DNA of 64,000 nucleotides from CAXTTV01 sp964247295. Its GTDB lineage: Bacteria > Chloroflexota > Ktedonobacteria > Ktedonobacterales > Ktedonobacteraceae. Shown here one piece after another: positions 1 to 7,056 of this stretch (positions are counted from its first letter, which is position 1; each line of letters begins with the position of its first letter). The stretch is from contig CAXTTV010000002.1 of NCBI GenBank assembly GCA_964247295.1, positions 1-64,000 on the forward strand, in the 5' to 3' direction. The notes below the pieces were generated by a model that made no database searches, was not told the origin of the DNA, and saw only the letters and a list, made by a program, of their open reading frames with translations. The translations under genes were made by a program, and so were the position numbers.

Positions 1-56
1 GATCGGGTCGGGTGTGGACCCGATCTCCCTCATTCGGGTGCTATGGGAAATTCCCA
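1..56. repeat. Two short inverted repeats at the window edge
   Basis: Positions 1-9 (GATCGGGTC) and 17-25 (GACCCGATC) form a perfect 9-bp stem with a 7-base loop. Positions 44-56 (TGGGAAATTCCCA) form a second short palindrome. Both lie just beyond the 3' end of the minus-strand aminotransferase gene and could help end its transcript, but neither has a T-tract in the right place. The arms CGGGTC-N7-GACCCGATC recur at 27102-27123, so the first may be a dispersed repeat. Confidence 0.4.
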
Positions 57-82
57 AAAAAGATATAATCTGTTTTCCTACC

Positions 83-1246
83 TTATCGTAGGCGTTGGAG
101 ACGTTCGGTGGCCTGTTGTAGAAGATCGTCAGTTTTACAGAAAGAGAAGCGCGTAACTTTAGAGCCAATCTGGCGATGTTCCGAGCTGTAAAAGGTCTCA
201 GTTGGGATGCAAGCCACACCAATCTCGCTAGTTAGGTAGCGTGCGAAATCCAGAGAGTCCCCTTTAAAGACAGCAGAGTGGTCGGCCAGAATAAAGTACG
301 TGCCCTCGGGGGCGGAACAGACCAGGCCAGCCTGTTCCAGGGCCGAGAGCAGGAAGCGGCGTTTCTGATCATACATCTTCTGGAAATCTTGATAGTAGCT
401 ATCGGGCAGATTAAGGGCATACGTGATCGCGCGTTGAGTAGGGTGGTGGACCGCGAAAGTCACAAACTGGTGCGCGGACAGCACGCCGGATATCAGTTCC
501 GGTGGACCCGAGACCCAGCCAATCTTCCAACCCGTCGCATTAAAAAGCTTGCCCGAACTGCTGACCGTCACTGTACGCTCAAACATTTCTGGCAGCAGTG
601 CGATTGGTTGGTGGTGGGCCTCACCAAAGATCAGATGCTCATAGACCTCATCTGAGATCACCGTCACATCATACTCGTTACACAGATCCGCAATCAATTG
701 AAGTTCCCTCAAAGAGAAGACCCTGCCCGTTGGATTCTGAGGAGTATTCAGGATCAGAGCGCGGGTACGAGGAGAAAAGGCGCGGCGAAGTTCATCGGGA
801 TCAAACGTCCAGGATGGAGAATGGAGCGGCACAAAGACAGGAACCGCATGTGCCATAATAATGGACGGGAGATACGAGTCATAGTAGGGCTCGATAACAA
901 TGACCTCATCGCCGGGATCGACCAGACCCATCACCGCCGAGAAAATCCCCTCAGTTGCTCCAGCAGTCACCACAATTTCAGAGGCGGGATCGAGATGTAT
1001 CCCATAGAAGCGAGCCTGATGGTTCGCGATCGCCAGGCAGAGTGAGAACGTTCCTGTGCCAGGGGCATACTGATTATATTTACCATCTCGTAGCGCCTCA
1101 ACAAGTTCGTTGATCACCTCGGGAGGTGCATCAAAATCGGGTTTGCCCTGGCCTAGATTAATCGCCTGATGTTGAAGGGCAAGATTATTGATCTCGCTAA
1201 AAATTGTCGTACGAAAAGAGTCAATGCGCGTAGCGGATTTTGGCAT
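83..1246 (-). CDS. PLP-dependent aminotransferase, class I/II
   Basis: Fold-type I pyridoxal-phosphate aminotransferase of about 387 residues, the usual length for the aspartate aminotransferase superfamily. The N-terminal INLGQGKPDF motif, the cofactor-site NTPQNPTG motif, the DEVYE segment carrying the pyridoxal-contacting Asp and Tyr, and SSSGKLFNATGWKIGW with the Schiff-base lysine are all visible. The ATGWKIGW context is like kynurenine/methionine-type (KAT/YbdL) transaminases that transfer amino groups from aromatic or sulfur amino acids to 2-oxo acids; substrate cannot be fixed from sequence. A longer reading from 1294 exists, but the ATG at 1246 has GGAG nine bases upstream and starts where the family starts (MPKSATRIDSF). 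It stands alone and appears intact. Confidence 0.88.
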   Translation of the reverse strand: MPKSATRIDSFRTTIFSEINNLALQHQAINLGQGKPDFDAPPEVINELVEALRDGKYNQYAPGTGTFSLCLAIANHQARFYGIHLDPASEIVVTAGATEGIFSAVMGLVDPGDEVIVIEPYYDSYLPSIIMAHAVPVFVPLHSPSWTFDPDELRRAFSPRTRALILNTPQNPTGRVFSLRELQLIADLCNEYDVTVISDEVYEHLIFGEAHHQPIALLPEMFERTVTVSSSGKLFNATGWKIGWVSGPPELISGVLSAHQFVTFAVHHPTQRAITYALNLPDSYYQDFQKMYDQKRRFLLSALEQAGLVCSAPEGTYFILADHSAVFKGDSLDFARYLTSEIGVACIPTETFYSSEHRQIGSKVTRFSFCKTDDLLQQATERLQRLR

Positions 1247-1303
1247 AGCAAGTAGCTCCAGAGTAGAAAAATAGTAGGAGTAGTTCGAGACCACTCAAAA
1301 GGC

Positions 1304-1332
1304 TTGACATAGAAGTTTCGTTCAATTATATT
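1304..1332 (+). promoter_or_regulatory. Consensus-like sigma-70 promoter, target unclear
   Basis: TTGACA at 1304-1309, a 17-base spacer and TATATT at 1327-1332 form an almost ideal housekeeping promoter pointing right. The next recognisable gene (RNHCP, 1819) lies 490 bases away. The first ORF behind the promoter is a 17-codon frame, ATG 1370 to TAG 1423, preceded by GAAAGG. The remainder of 1333-1818 shows no recognisable gene; a 103-codon frame at 1581-1892 looks non-coding. The promoter may drive a small RNA, a small peptide or a long leader of the RNHCP gene. Confidence 0.5.
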
Positions 1333-1818
1333 TTAGTATAAATCATAGAACTGGAAAGGTAAATTTTTGATGCAAGTCCTCTTGATTTCAGGCGCAGCAG
1401 TGAGCTACGAGGCTACGTTCTAGCATTTCCTAAAAAGACGCCCTGCTCAAAGACTTATAGGGCAATTTGAACGTCCTCCACATATCGCGGAAATAGCACA
1501 CATTCTTAAACAGTGTGTAGATGCATTCTGCCCTATCTCCTCTGTGCCCTCCTCATATATTCCCTTAACCTCATCATTTTGTGTATACCCTGTCCGCAGA
1601 TAGATACTGTCATTTTTTGTATCTCACTCACCATGAGCGCATTGTAAAAGCTCACACCAAAGCGGCAGGGAATAATCGCGCAGAAAGCGAGATTCCTGGT
1701 TTTATGGCTACATATTCTTTACATCTGATCCTTGTCCTCTCTCTGGCCCGGCTGATGCAGGCCGGCACACACTTTGTATTGAACTCTCCCCAGAAGATAA
1801 CAGAGAAGAGGATACCCC

Positions 1819-2307
1819 TTGCGTTTTTCAGAGAAACCAGGTTCCAAGAAAGCCTACCGGGCATTTTTGCGTGCGGAGGACGGGCATACTGAGCAAAGAA
1901 CAGGCAGAAAACCGCGCCCTCGTCATTCAGCGGATGAGCAGCAAGTATTCAAATGTCGGCATTGTAAGCGCTTCGTTACTCCACCGCTCTCAGGTGGACG
2001 GCACCGAAATCATTGCCCCTTCTGCCTGTACTCCAGGCATGTTGATGGCAAAAGTTTAGGTGATCGCATGAGTGACTGTGGGGCCTCAATGGAGCCGATT
2101 GGATACTTTCAACGCGTCAAAGGCGAATACGTCCTGGTTCATCGCTGTTTAAAGTGTGCATTTGAGCGCTTCAATCGGATCGCCGCCGACGACCACTTTG
2201 ATCTGCTTTTAAGCCTGCCCGAAGTGGAGGCGCGAACTCGAAATGGACGTGAGCCTCAACAGTGTGGTATAGATGAAGCCAGCTCTGACTCTATGTCCGC
2301 CGACTGA
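1819..2307 (+). CDS. RNHCP domain zinc-ribbon protein
   Basis: Protein of 162 residues with the signature RNHCPFCLYSRHVD that names the RNHCP family. Cys-x2-Cys pairs occur at FKCRHC (about residues 45-48), HCPFC (about 65-68) and later HRCLKC (about 130-133), as expected of a zinc-ribbon-like fold. The family's molecular role is unknown. The start is TTG at 1819, with GAGG seven bases upstream; no ATG gives a better fit. Residues 1-40 are basic and poorly structured. The gene converges on the next one and shares a bidirectional terminator with it. Confidence 0.8.
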   Translation: MRFSEKPGSKKAYRAFLRAEDGHTEQRTGRKPRPRHSADEQQVFKCRHCKRFVTPPLSGGRHRNHCPFCLYSRHVDGKSLGDRMSDCGASMEPIGYFQRVKGEYVLVHRCLKCAFERFNRIAADDHFDLLLSLPEVEARTRNGREPQQCGIDEASSDSMSAD

Positions 2308-2387
2308 CGTAATTAGAGCTCCAAAATTTCTCATAATCACCATCTTCTTCTACGAAGAAAAGAAAGCATAGACCGTGAGGATATAGT

Positions 2388-2421
2388 AAAGGACCGACCA
2401 GAAATTTCTGGTCGGTCCTTT
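2388..2421. terminator. Bidirectional terminator, perfect 34-nt palindrome
   Basis: AAAGGACCGACCAGAAA is followed immediately by its exact reverse complement, giving a 17-bp stem flanked by A and T runs on both strands. It sits between the convergent RNHCP gene and the first secreted paralog and can terminate both. Confidence 0.85.
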
Positions 2422-2444
2422 AGCAGGTTTGTTGAAGGAAAGGG

Positions 2445-3347
2445 TTATGGCCCGGTCAGGACGCAGCCGCGAACCTTATTGTCCCACTCCTGCTGGACGC
2501 GGTACTTGTGGCCGTTCCAGGTCACATTGCCGCCGCTGCTAGAGCCACCGAACTTCCAGGCGCACTTGTCACCGATTTCAGCGCCGCTGCTATCGGTCCA
2601 GGCATTGAGAAGCGGATCAGTCGCGGCCTCCATCTGCTCGTGGGAGGTTACATTGATCGTCTGATCGGCAGCAGTATCGCCGTTAGGGCCATTGCCACCG
2701 TTGCAGCTAAAGCTGGCGGCATAGGGCTGAGCGGCATAAATTGTGTTGTTCCCAAAGTGGTTATGGTAGGCACAGAAGGTATTAGAGGCGCACTCGCTCT
2801 GACTGCTATCGAAGCAGATATCGGCATTGGCCTCAGTGAAGACAAAGAAAATGTTGTGAATGCTAGAGGACCAACCGTTGGCCTGCTGAGCATGGGTTAC
2901 CTCAGCTTGGATATCGGAGTCCAGCAGGGGACTATTTGTATAGGCCCTGGTATCGGTCCAGCTTCCGGCATAGCGAGAGCTAGAAGGGATTGCTCCAGTA
3001 GAGTCTTTGTACTGAGTGTTGTTTTTGTAGAGGCCGGAGCTTCCGACATCCTGAAAATAGCGTTGAATCAAGCTATGGTAGGAGGAAGAGACATTGTTTG
3101 TGGGTTGCCAGAAAATAGCATACGTATTAGTCGTGCCTCCCTGGATCAGGCCCCCGCCATAGTTTAGATTGTTGCTCGCCTTATTAACGGTCGTTGTGAT
3201 CCCCGAACCCGGATGTGGGAAGAAATGAGGGAGATGCTTTGAGGTAGAGCCCTGTGTTGGTGCAGCCAGCGCGCTGGTGACTGTCAACAGAAGCATCGCG
3301 ACGAGCGCGAAAGGCAGAAAAAGAATCGGTTTCAGCCGTCTTTTCAA
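2445..3347 (-). CDS. Secreted protein of a three-paralog family (copy 1), EXORDIUM/Phi-1-like
   Basis: Exported protein of 300 residues. I place the start at the TTG at 3347, behind AAGGAGG with a 5-base gap, which gives a classic signal peptide: MKRRLKP, a hydrophobic core, then SALAA. The upstream ATG at 3380 lies in the leader and the third paralog begins at the equivalent residue. The mature part has NTYAIFWQPTN, a YFQDVGSSGLY segment, paired cysteines (CFDSSQSEC, CAYH, FSCNGG, DKC, GC) suited to disulfides, and near the C-terminus SHEQMEAATDP followed by GAEIGDKC. This HE/DP pattern resembles the plant EXORDIUM/Phi-1 family and secreted actinobacterial proteins, and could bind metal. Catalysis is not demonstrated. 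About 80% like copy 2. Confidence 0.75.
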   Translation of the reverse strand: MKRRLKPILFLPFALVAMLLLTVTSALAAPTQGSTSKHLPHFFPHPGSGITTTVNKASNNLNYGGGLIQGGTTNTYAIFWQPTNNVSSSYHSLIQRYFQDVGSSGLYKNNTQYKDSTGAIPSSSRYAGSWTDTRAYTNSPLLDSDIQAEVTHAQQANGWSSSIHNIFFVFTEANADICFDSSQSECASNTFCAYHNHFGNNTIYAAQPYAASFSCNGGNGPNGDTAADQTINVTSHEQMEAATDPLLNAWTDSSGAEIGDKCAWKFGGSSSGGNVTWNGHKYRVQQEWDNKVRGCVLTGP

Positions 3348-3492
3348 GAGAGCCTCCTTGTTTAAAGCAAAAGCAAACATCTTTCTAGCGTTGCATAAGA
3401 GTCTGGCACCCTGAGGAGGGAACTCTGCTCCGCTATTAGGTAAAGAATACCTGAAAAACCTTTCTGCTTAATTAATCTCTTATTTCTTCCTA
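3204..3492. repeat. 289-bp perfect direct repeat, copy A
   Basis: By eye this block is identical, base for base, to 4566-4854. It covers the 5' leader and the codons for the signal peptide and first mature residues of paralog 1, and stops abruptly on both sides where the two genes are clearly diverged. This is the pattern of recent duplication or gene conversion confined to the expression/secretion cassette. Confidence 0.9.
3348..3445 (-). promoter_or_regulatory. Conserved structured leader of secreted paralog 1
   Basis: The untranslated leader contains nested complementary segments in transcription order: TAGCG, AGAGT, CCCT, loop, AGGG, TGCCAG, ACTCT, CGCTA. The TAGCG/CGCTA closing arms and the GGTGCCA motif also occur in the diverged leader of paralog 3 (6044-6140), together with GTAYTCTTTA upstream and the same AAGGAGG ribosome site. 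It may be a cis-regulatory RNA or just an mRNA-stabilising leader. It matches no riboswitch class I recognise. Confidence 0.4.
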
Positions 3493-3577
3493 ATGCCGGA
3501 TGAACCCCGTTGATTTTTAATCTTCAAGGCCATTTTTAATAGGAACTGAGCTCACCCTAAAGGTAGTTTACATAAGA

Positions 3578-3591
3578 AAGATTAAAATCTT
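3578..3591. promoter_or_regulatory. Palindromic operator candidate upstream of paralog 1
   Basis: AAGATTAAAATCTT is a perfect 14-nt palindrome within the longer shared stretch TACATAAGAAAGATTAAAAT. The same block occurs 1361 bases on, at 4939-4952, at the corresponding distance from paralog 2, although the surrounding sequence has diverged. Selective retention suggests a protein-binding site. Confidence 0.4.
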
Positions 3592-3749
3592 ATCTTTAAA
3601 TCGTCGCAAAAAAAATATAAGAAACAAAAAATATGCAAAATCATATAATTATAGAAGATATTAATAATTTTTAAATTATGTAGTGTATTAGGAAAATCAT
3701 AGGTGAGAATAAGGTATAAAGTAGAAATCTAATGAGTATAAAATGAAGC

Positions 3750-3784
3750 AAAGGACTGGTTAGCATTGTTCTAACCAGTCCTTT
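3750..3784. terminator. Terminator of secreted paralog 2
   Basis: AAAGGACTGGTTAG at 3750-3763 pairs with CTAACCAGTCCTTT at 3771-3784 around a 7-base loop, just beyond the stop codon of paralog 2. The stem resembles those after paralogs 1 and 3, so the terminators seem to have been copied with the genes. Confidence 0.8.
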
Positions 3785-3803
3785 ATATTGGGAAGAGAAA
3801 GGT

Positions 3804-4709
3804 TTACGGCCCGTCTAGTACGCACCCGCCAACTCTATTGTCCCACTCCTGTTGGACGCGATATTCATTGCCATTCCAGTTTACATTGCCGCCGTTGCTG
3901 GAGCCACCAAAGTTCCAGGCACATTTGTCGCCGATCTCAGCGCCGCCGCTATCAAACCAGGCATTGAGAAGTGGATCAGTTGCGGCCTCCATCTGCTCGT
4001 GGGAGGTTACATTGATCGTCTGATCGGCATCGTTATCGCCGTTAGGGCCATTGCCACCGTTGCAGCTAAAGCTGGCAGCGTAGGGCTGAGCGGCATAGAT
4101 GGTATCGTTCCCAAAGTGACCATGGTAGGCACAGAAAGCATTGGAGGCGCACGCACTCTGACTGCTATCGAAGCAGAGATCAGCATTGGCCTCAGTAAAG
4201 ACAAAGTAGATGTTGTTGACGCCGGAGGGCCAACCGTTGGACTGTTGAGCGCGAGACACCTCAGCCTGGATATCGGAGTCCAGCAGAGGACTATTTGGAT
4301 AGGCCGAGTTGTCAGTCCAACTTCCAGCGAAGTTGGAGCCAGAAGGGGCTGCTCCAGTGAAGTCTGAGTACTGAGAGTTATTGTTGTAGAGACCGGAGCT
4401 CCCAACATCCTGAAAATAGCGCTCAATCAGGCTATGGTAGGAGGGAGACACGTTGTTGTTTGGTTGCCAGAAGATCGCGTAGGTATTAGACGTACCACCC
4501 TGGACAACGCCACCACCGTGATAGATCAGGTTGCTGCTCGCATTTTTGGTCTTCGAGATGATCCTCGAACCCGGATGTGGGAAGAAATGAGGGAGATGCT
4601 TTGAGGTAGAGCCCTGTGTTGGTGCAGCCAGCGCGCTGGTGACTGTCAACAGAAGCATCGCGACGAGCGCGAAAGGCAGAAAAAGAATCGGTTTCAGCCG
4701 TCTTTTCAA
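3804..4709 (-). CDS. Secreted protein of a three-paralog family (copy 2), EXORDIUM/Phi-1-like
   Basis: Exported protein of 301 residues, closely related to copy 1. The TTG start at 4709 is set by AAGGAGG and by the family alignment; the ATG at 4742 is in the leader. The signal peptide is identical to copy 1, including at the DNA level, whereas the mature protein differs at scattered positions, for example GVVQGGTSNTYAIFWQ and NVSPSYHSLIERYFQDVG. The same SHEQMEAATDP, GAEIGDKC and cysteine set are kept. It has its own leader, palindrome and terminator and is probably transcribed singly. Function is unknown beyond secretion and possible metal or cell-wall binding. Confidence 0.75.
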   Translation of the reverse strand: MKRRLKPILFLPFALVAMLLLTVTSALAAPTQGSTSKHLPHFFPHPGSRIISKTKNASSNLIYHGGGVVQGGTSNTYAIFWQPNNNVSPSYHSLIERYFQDVGSSGLYNNNSQYSDFTGAAPSGSNFAGSWTDNSAYPNSPLLDSDIQAEVSRAQQSNGWPSGVNNIYFVFTEANADLCFDSSQSACASNAFCAYHGHFGNDTIYAAQPYAASFSCNGGNGPNGDNDADQTINVTSHEQMEAATDPLLNAWFDSGGAEIGDKCAWNFGGSSNGGNVNWNGNEYRVQQEWDNRVGGCVLDGP

Positions 4710-4854
4710 GAGAGCCTCCTTGTTTAAAGCAAAAGCAAACATCTTTCTAGCGTTGCATAAGAGTCTGGCACCCTGAGGAGGGAACTCTGCTCCGCTATTA
4801 GGTAAAGAATACCTGAAAAACCTTTCTGCTTAATTAATCTCTTATTTCTTCCTA
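4566..4854. repeat. 289-bp perfect direct repeat, copy B
   Basis: Identical partner of 3204-3492, at an offset of 1362 bases. It covers leader and signal-peptide codons of paralog 2. Downstream of both copies (in + coordinates) sequence identity drops at once to partial similarity. Confidence 0.9.
4710..4807 (-). promoter_or_regulatory. Conserved structured leader of secreted paralog 2
   Basis: Identical to the leader of paralog 1, including the nested TAGCG/CGCTA, AGAGT/ACTCT and CCCT/AGGG pairings and the AAGGAGG site. Being inside the 289-bp repeat it is not independent evidence for structure; only paralog 3 is. Confidence 0.4.
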
Positions 4855-4938
4855 GTACCAGATTAAGATCAGTAATTTTAATCTTTAAGATTATTTTTAA
4901 CTATAATCAAGCTCATTTTAGCAAAAGGTTACATAAGA

Positions 4939-4952
4939 AAGATTAAAATCTT
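4939..4952. promoter_or_regulatory. Palindromic operator candidate upstream of paralog 2
   Basis: Second copy of AAGATTAAAATCTT, preceded by ACATAAGA as at 3578. It lies outside the identical 289-bp block, in otherwise diverged AT-rich DNA. The stretch from here to the next terminator (4953-5114) holds no recognisable gene. Confidence 0.4.
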
Positions 4953-5114
4953 ATCTCTAACTTGTCATAAAAAAGAGAAGAAATAAAAAAGCCTCTGAAG
5001 CTAAAATATTTAGAAAGATTATAGAATTTGTTTAGCGGACAAATAAGACTAAACGTTCTCATAGAGAACGGTAAGTATAACGCCCTCAAAATTAATAAAA
5101 AAGCCAGCAAAAAA

Positions 5115-5141
5115 GACTGATCAGAATTGTTCTGATCAGTC
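5115..5141. terminator. Terminator of secreted paralog 3
   Basis: GACTGATCAGAA at 5115-5126 and TTCTGATCAGTC at 5130-5141 form a perfect 12-bp stem with a 3-base loop. An A-run on the left side gives the T-tract expected on the minus strand. Confidence 0.8.
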
Positions 5142-5164
5142 CCTGGGATTGGGAAGAGGAAGGG

Positions 5165-6043
5165 CTATGGCCCGGTCAGGACGCAGTTGCTGACCCGGTT
5201 ATCCCACTCTTTCTGGACGCTGTATGCGTGGCCGTTCCAGGTCACATTACCCTCAATATTGTTACATTTATCGCCAATCTCCTGACCAATGCTATCACGC
5301 CATGCATGGATGAGTGGATCGGTCGCGGCCTCCATCTGCTCGTGGGAGGTTGTACCGATGATAATATCAGCAGCAACATCGCCATTAGGACTGCCACCGT
5401 TGCCACATTCAGAGCCGGAGCGATATGGCAATACCGCATAGACCGTATTATCGCTTAGGAGACCATGATAGCCACAGAAGTTATTGGAGGCACAATCAGT
5501 CTGACTGCTATCGAAGCAGATATCCTCACCCTTTTCCGTGTAGACAAAAAACGTGTTATGCACGTCGGAGGACCAGCCATTGGCCTGCTGAGCGCGAGCT
5601 ACCTCCGCCTGGATATCGGAATCTAGCAGAACGCTGCCTGGATAGGCCGAGTGATCGGTCCAACTCCCAGCGAAGTTGGAGCCAGAGGGGGCTGCTCCGG
5701 TGGAGTCTGGGTATTGAGTGTTGTTCTTGTAGAGGCCGGAGCTCCCGACATCCTGAAAATAGCGCTCGATCAGACTATGGTAGGTAGGAGAGACGTTGTT
5801 CGTTGGCTGCCAGAAGATCGCATAGGTATTGGCCGTACCCCCCTGGACGGGACCAGTGCTATATCGAAGGTTGCCACCAGCTCTTATCGCTTTCTGGGTC
5901 CCCTTCACATCTTGGCGTAAATAGAAATGGGGTTTTGAAGTCGTAGTGCTCGGTGATGCGGCTAATGCGCCGGTGGTGGTGAGCAGCAGCATCGCGATCA
6001 GCGCGAAAGGCAGAAAAAGAAGCGGGCGTATCTGTCTTTTCAA
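5165..6043 (-). CDS. Secreted protein of a three-paralog family (copy 3), EXORDIUM/Phi-1-like
   Basis: Exported protein of 292 residues and the most diverged copy. It begins MKRQIRPLLFLPFAL at a TTG behind AAGGAGG; this fixes the starts of the other two. The signal peptide ends near GALAA. It keeps GGTANTYAIFWQPTN, YFQDVGSSGLY, the CFDSSQTDC cysteine pair, SHEQMEAATDP and QEIGDKC, but the region before the final VTWNGHAYSVQKEWDN block is shorter than in copies 1 and 2. Same orientation and own terminator. The lasting conservation of the HEQMEAATDP and GDKC elements marks them as the likely functional core. Confidence 0.75.
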   Translation of the reverse strand: MKRQIRPLLFLPFALIAMLLLTTTGALAASPSTTTSKPHFYLRQDVKGTQKAIRAGGNLRYSTGPVQGGTANTYAIFWQPTNNVSPTYHSLIERYFQDVGSSGLYKNNTQYPDSTGAAPSGSNFAGSWTDHSAYPGSVLLDSDIQAEVARAQQANGWSSDVHNTFFVYTEKGEDICFDSSQTDCASNNFCGYHGLLSDNTVYAVLPYRSGSECGNGGSPNGDVAADIIIGTTSHEQMEAATDPLIHAWRDSIGQEIGDKCNNIEGNVTWNGHAYSVQKEWDNRVSNCVLTGP

Positions 6044-6140
6044 AAAGAGCCTCCTTGCAAAAGCAACAGGAACAGCGAACGTTTTAGCAGTAAAGTAGCG
6101 TTTGGCACCTATAGTAGAAACTTCTCTTTCGCTACTGCTT
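6044..6140 (-). promoter_or_regulatory. Conserved structured leader of secreted paralog 3
   Basis: Diverged version of the leader seen before paralogs 1 and 2. Shared are AGTACTCTTTA, a GTAGCG arm that can pair with CGCTAC 29 bases later, AGAAGTTTC, GGTGCCAAAC, TTGCTTTTG and the AAGGAGGCTCT ribosome site. Because the intervening bases differ, the kept pieces are informative. The rest of 6141-6310 shows no gene. Confidence 0.4.
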
Positions 6141-6311
6141 AAAGAGTACTTGCCAGCTCTTCAAGTATACTTACCTTACACTTTTATAGTGCTATTCCGT
6201 AATTACTTAGCAATCTACCTGTTTTCTAAGTAAGTGTGGTTTTTATAGGATAGATGGAGGATAGTCTTATATAAGAACTACATGATTCTTCATATTTTTT
6301 ATAAAAAGAAA

Positions 6312-6339
6312 GAGAAGAAAGACTTACATCTTTCCTCTC
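6312..6339 (-). terminator. Terminator of the lipoprotein gene
   Basis: An 11-bp imperfect stem (GAGAGGAAAGA against TCTTTCTTCTC, read on the minus strand, one mismatch) with a 6-base loop, followed by a T-rich run on the minus strand, right after the stop codon at 6353. Confidence 0.6.
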
Positions 6340-6352
6340 CTTTGAATTATCC

Positions 6353-6874
6353 CTATTTTGATAGAGGAACCATAATAGTGCCATCAGCATCACACTTCTG
6401 AAACTGTAAAGAAGTTGCTTCTTTCTTTAGCGAGGCACAATGATATGTGTAGAGATGTTTGGCAGGTTGAGGAATGATTCTTGTCTCAACACTCTCACTA
6501 ATCTGGCATGAGGTCCCAGTTTTGTGGACCTCAAATATTTGAGTTCTTGTCGTATCGACGCTGGTATGGATGAAATGCAGGGAAGCGGTGCTGCACTGCT
6601 GAAAGGCCTGCCAGAAACAATCGCCGGTTACTTTGGGATCTGTTTTTGACCTGATTGTACCATTATCAGCTTGTGAGATACTCCCACAATTAACCATAGG
6701 AAGATTTGAAGTGGTGGATTGCGAGTGCGGGGTTGAGCCTGTGCTCGTATTGATATTACCACTGCCTGTACTGGTATTACCGCTGCTCGTGCTGGCATTG
6801 TTGCCACAAGCTGTCATAAGCAGGGATAAAGCCAGGGTAAAGCTCAGCAGCAAAATTATCTGTAGAGATTTCAT
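6353..6874 (-). CDS. Putative lipoprotein
   Basis: Protein of 173 residues beginning MKSLQIILLLSF with a hydrophobic signal and the lipobox LMTAC, so it should be lipid-anchored to the outer face of the membrane. A low-complexity Ser/Thr/Gly/Asn linker follows (about residues 25-60). The C-terminal domain has four cysteines (NCGS, GDCFW, QCSTA, TSCQ, HCAS, KCDAD are the local contexts) and no family I can name. The ATG at 6874 is chosen over a longer reading because AGAGGAG precedes it and the lipobox then falls at the usual place. Confidence 0.7.
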   Translation of the reverse strand: MKSLQIILLLSFTLALSLLMTACGNNASTSSGNTSTGSGNINTSTGSTPHSQSTTSNLPMVNCGSISQADNGTIRSKTDPKVTGDCFWQAFQQCSTASLHFIHTSVDTTRTQIFEVHKTGTSCQISESVETRIIPQPAKHLYTYHCASLKKEATSLQFQKCDADGTIMVPLSK

Positions 6875-7056
6875 ATAAGTGTCTCCTCTCGCTCTTGGGG
6901 TATCCTTAGATCCTGTCCTATGCGATCGTGGGTGGCCGATCCAGATCTGCTTGGCAGGCAGTGACTGGTCAGGCATGCTTACCGAGAAGACGTAGTAGAG
7001 GCCAGAAAGGTTCCCAAATTTGCTTTATCCAGGGATTTTCCAGGAAATTATTATGG

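Noticed and set aside
1581..1892. 103-codon plus-strand ORF
   Set aside because: No ribosome site, no family, and it overlaps the start of the RNHCP gene in another frame.
3348..3445. c-di-GMP, purine, SAM or T-box riboswitch
   Set aside because: Isolated pieces (GGTGCCA, GTTTCTAC) resemble known classes, but the defining cores are missing.
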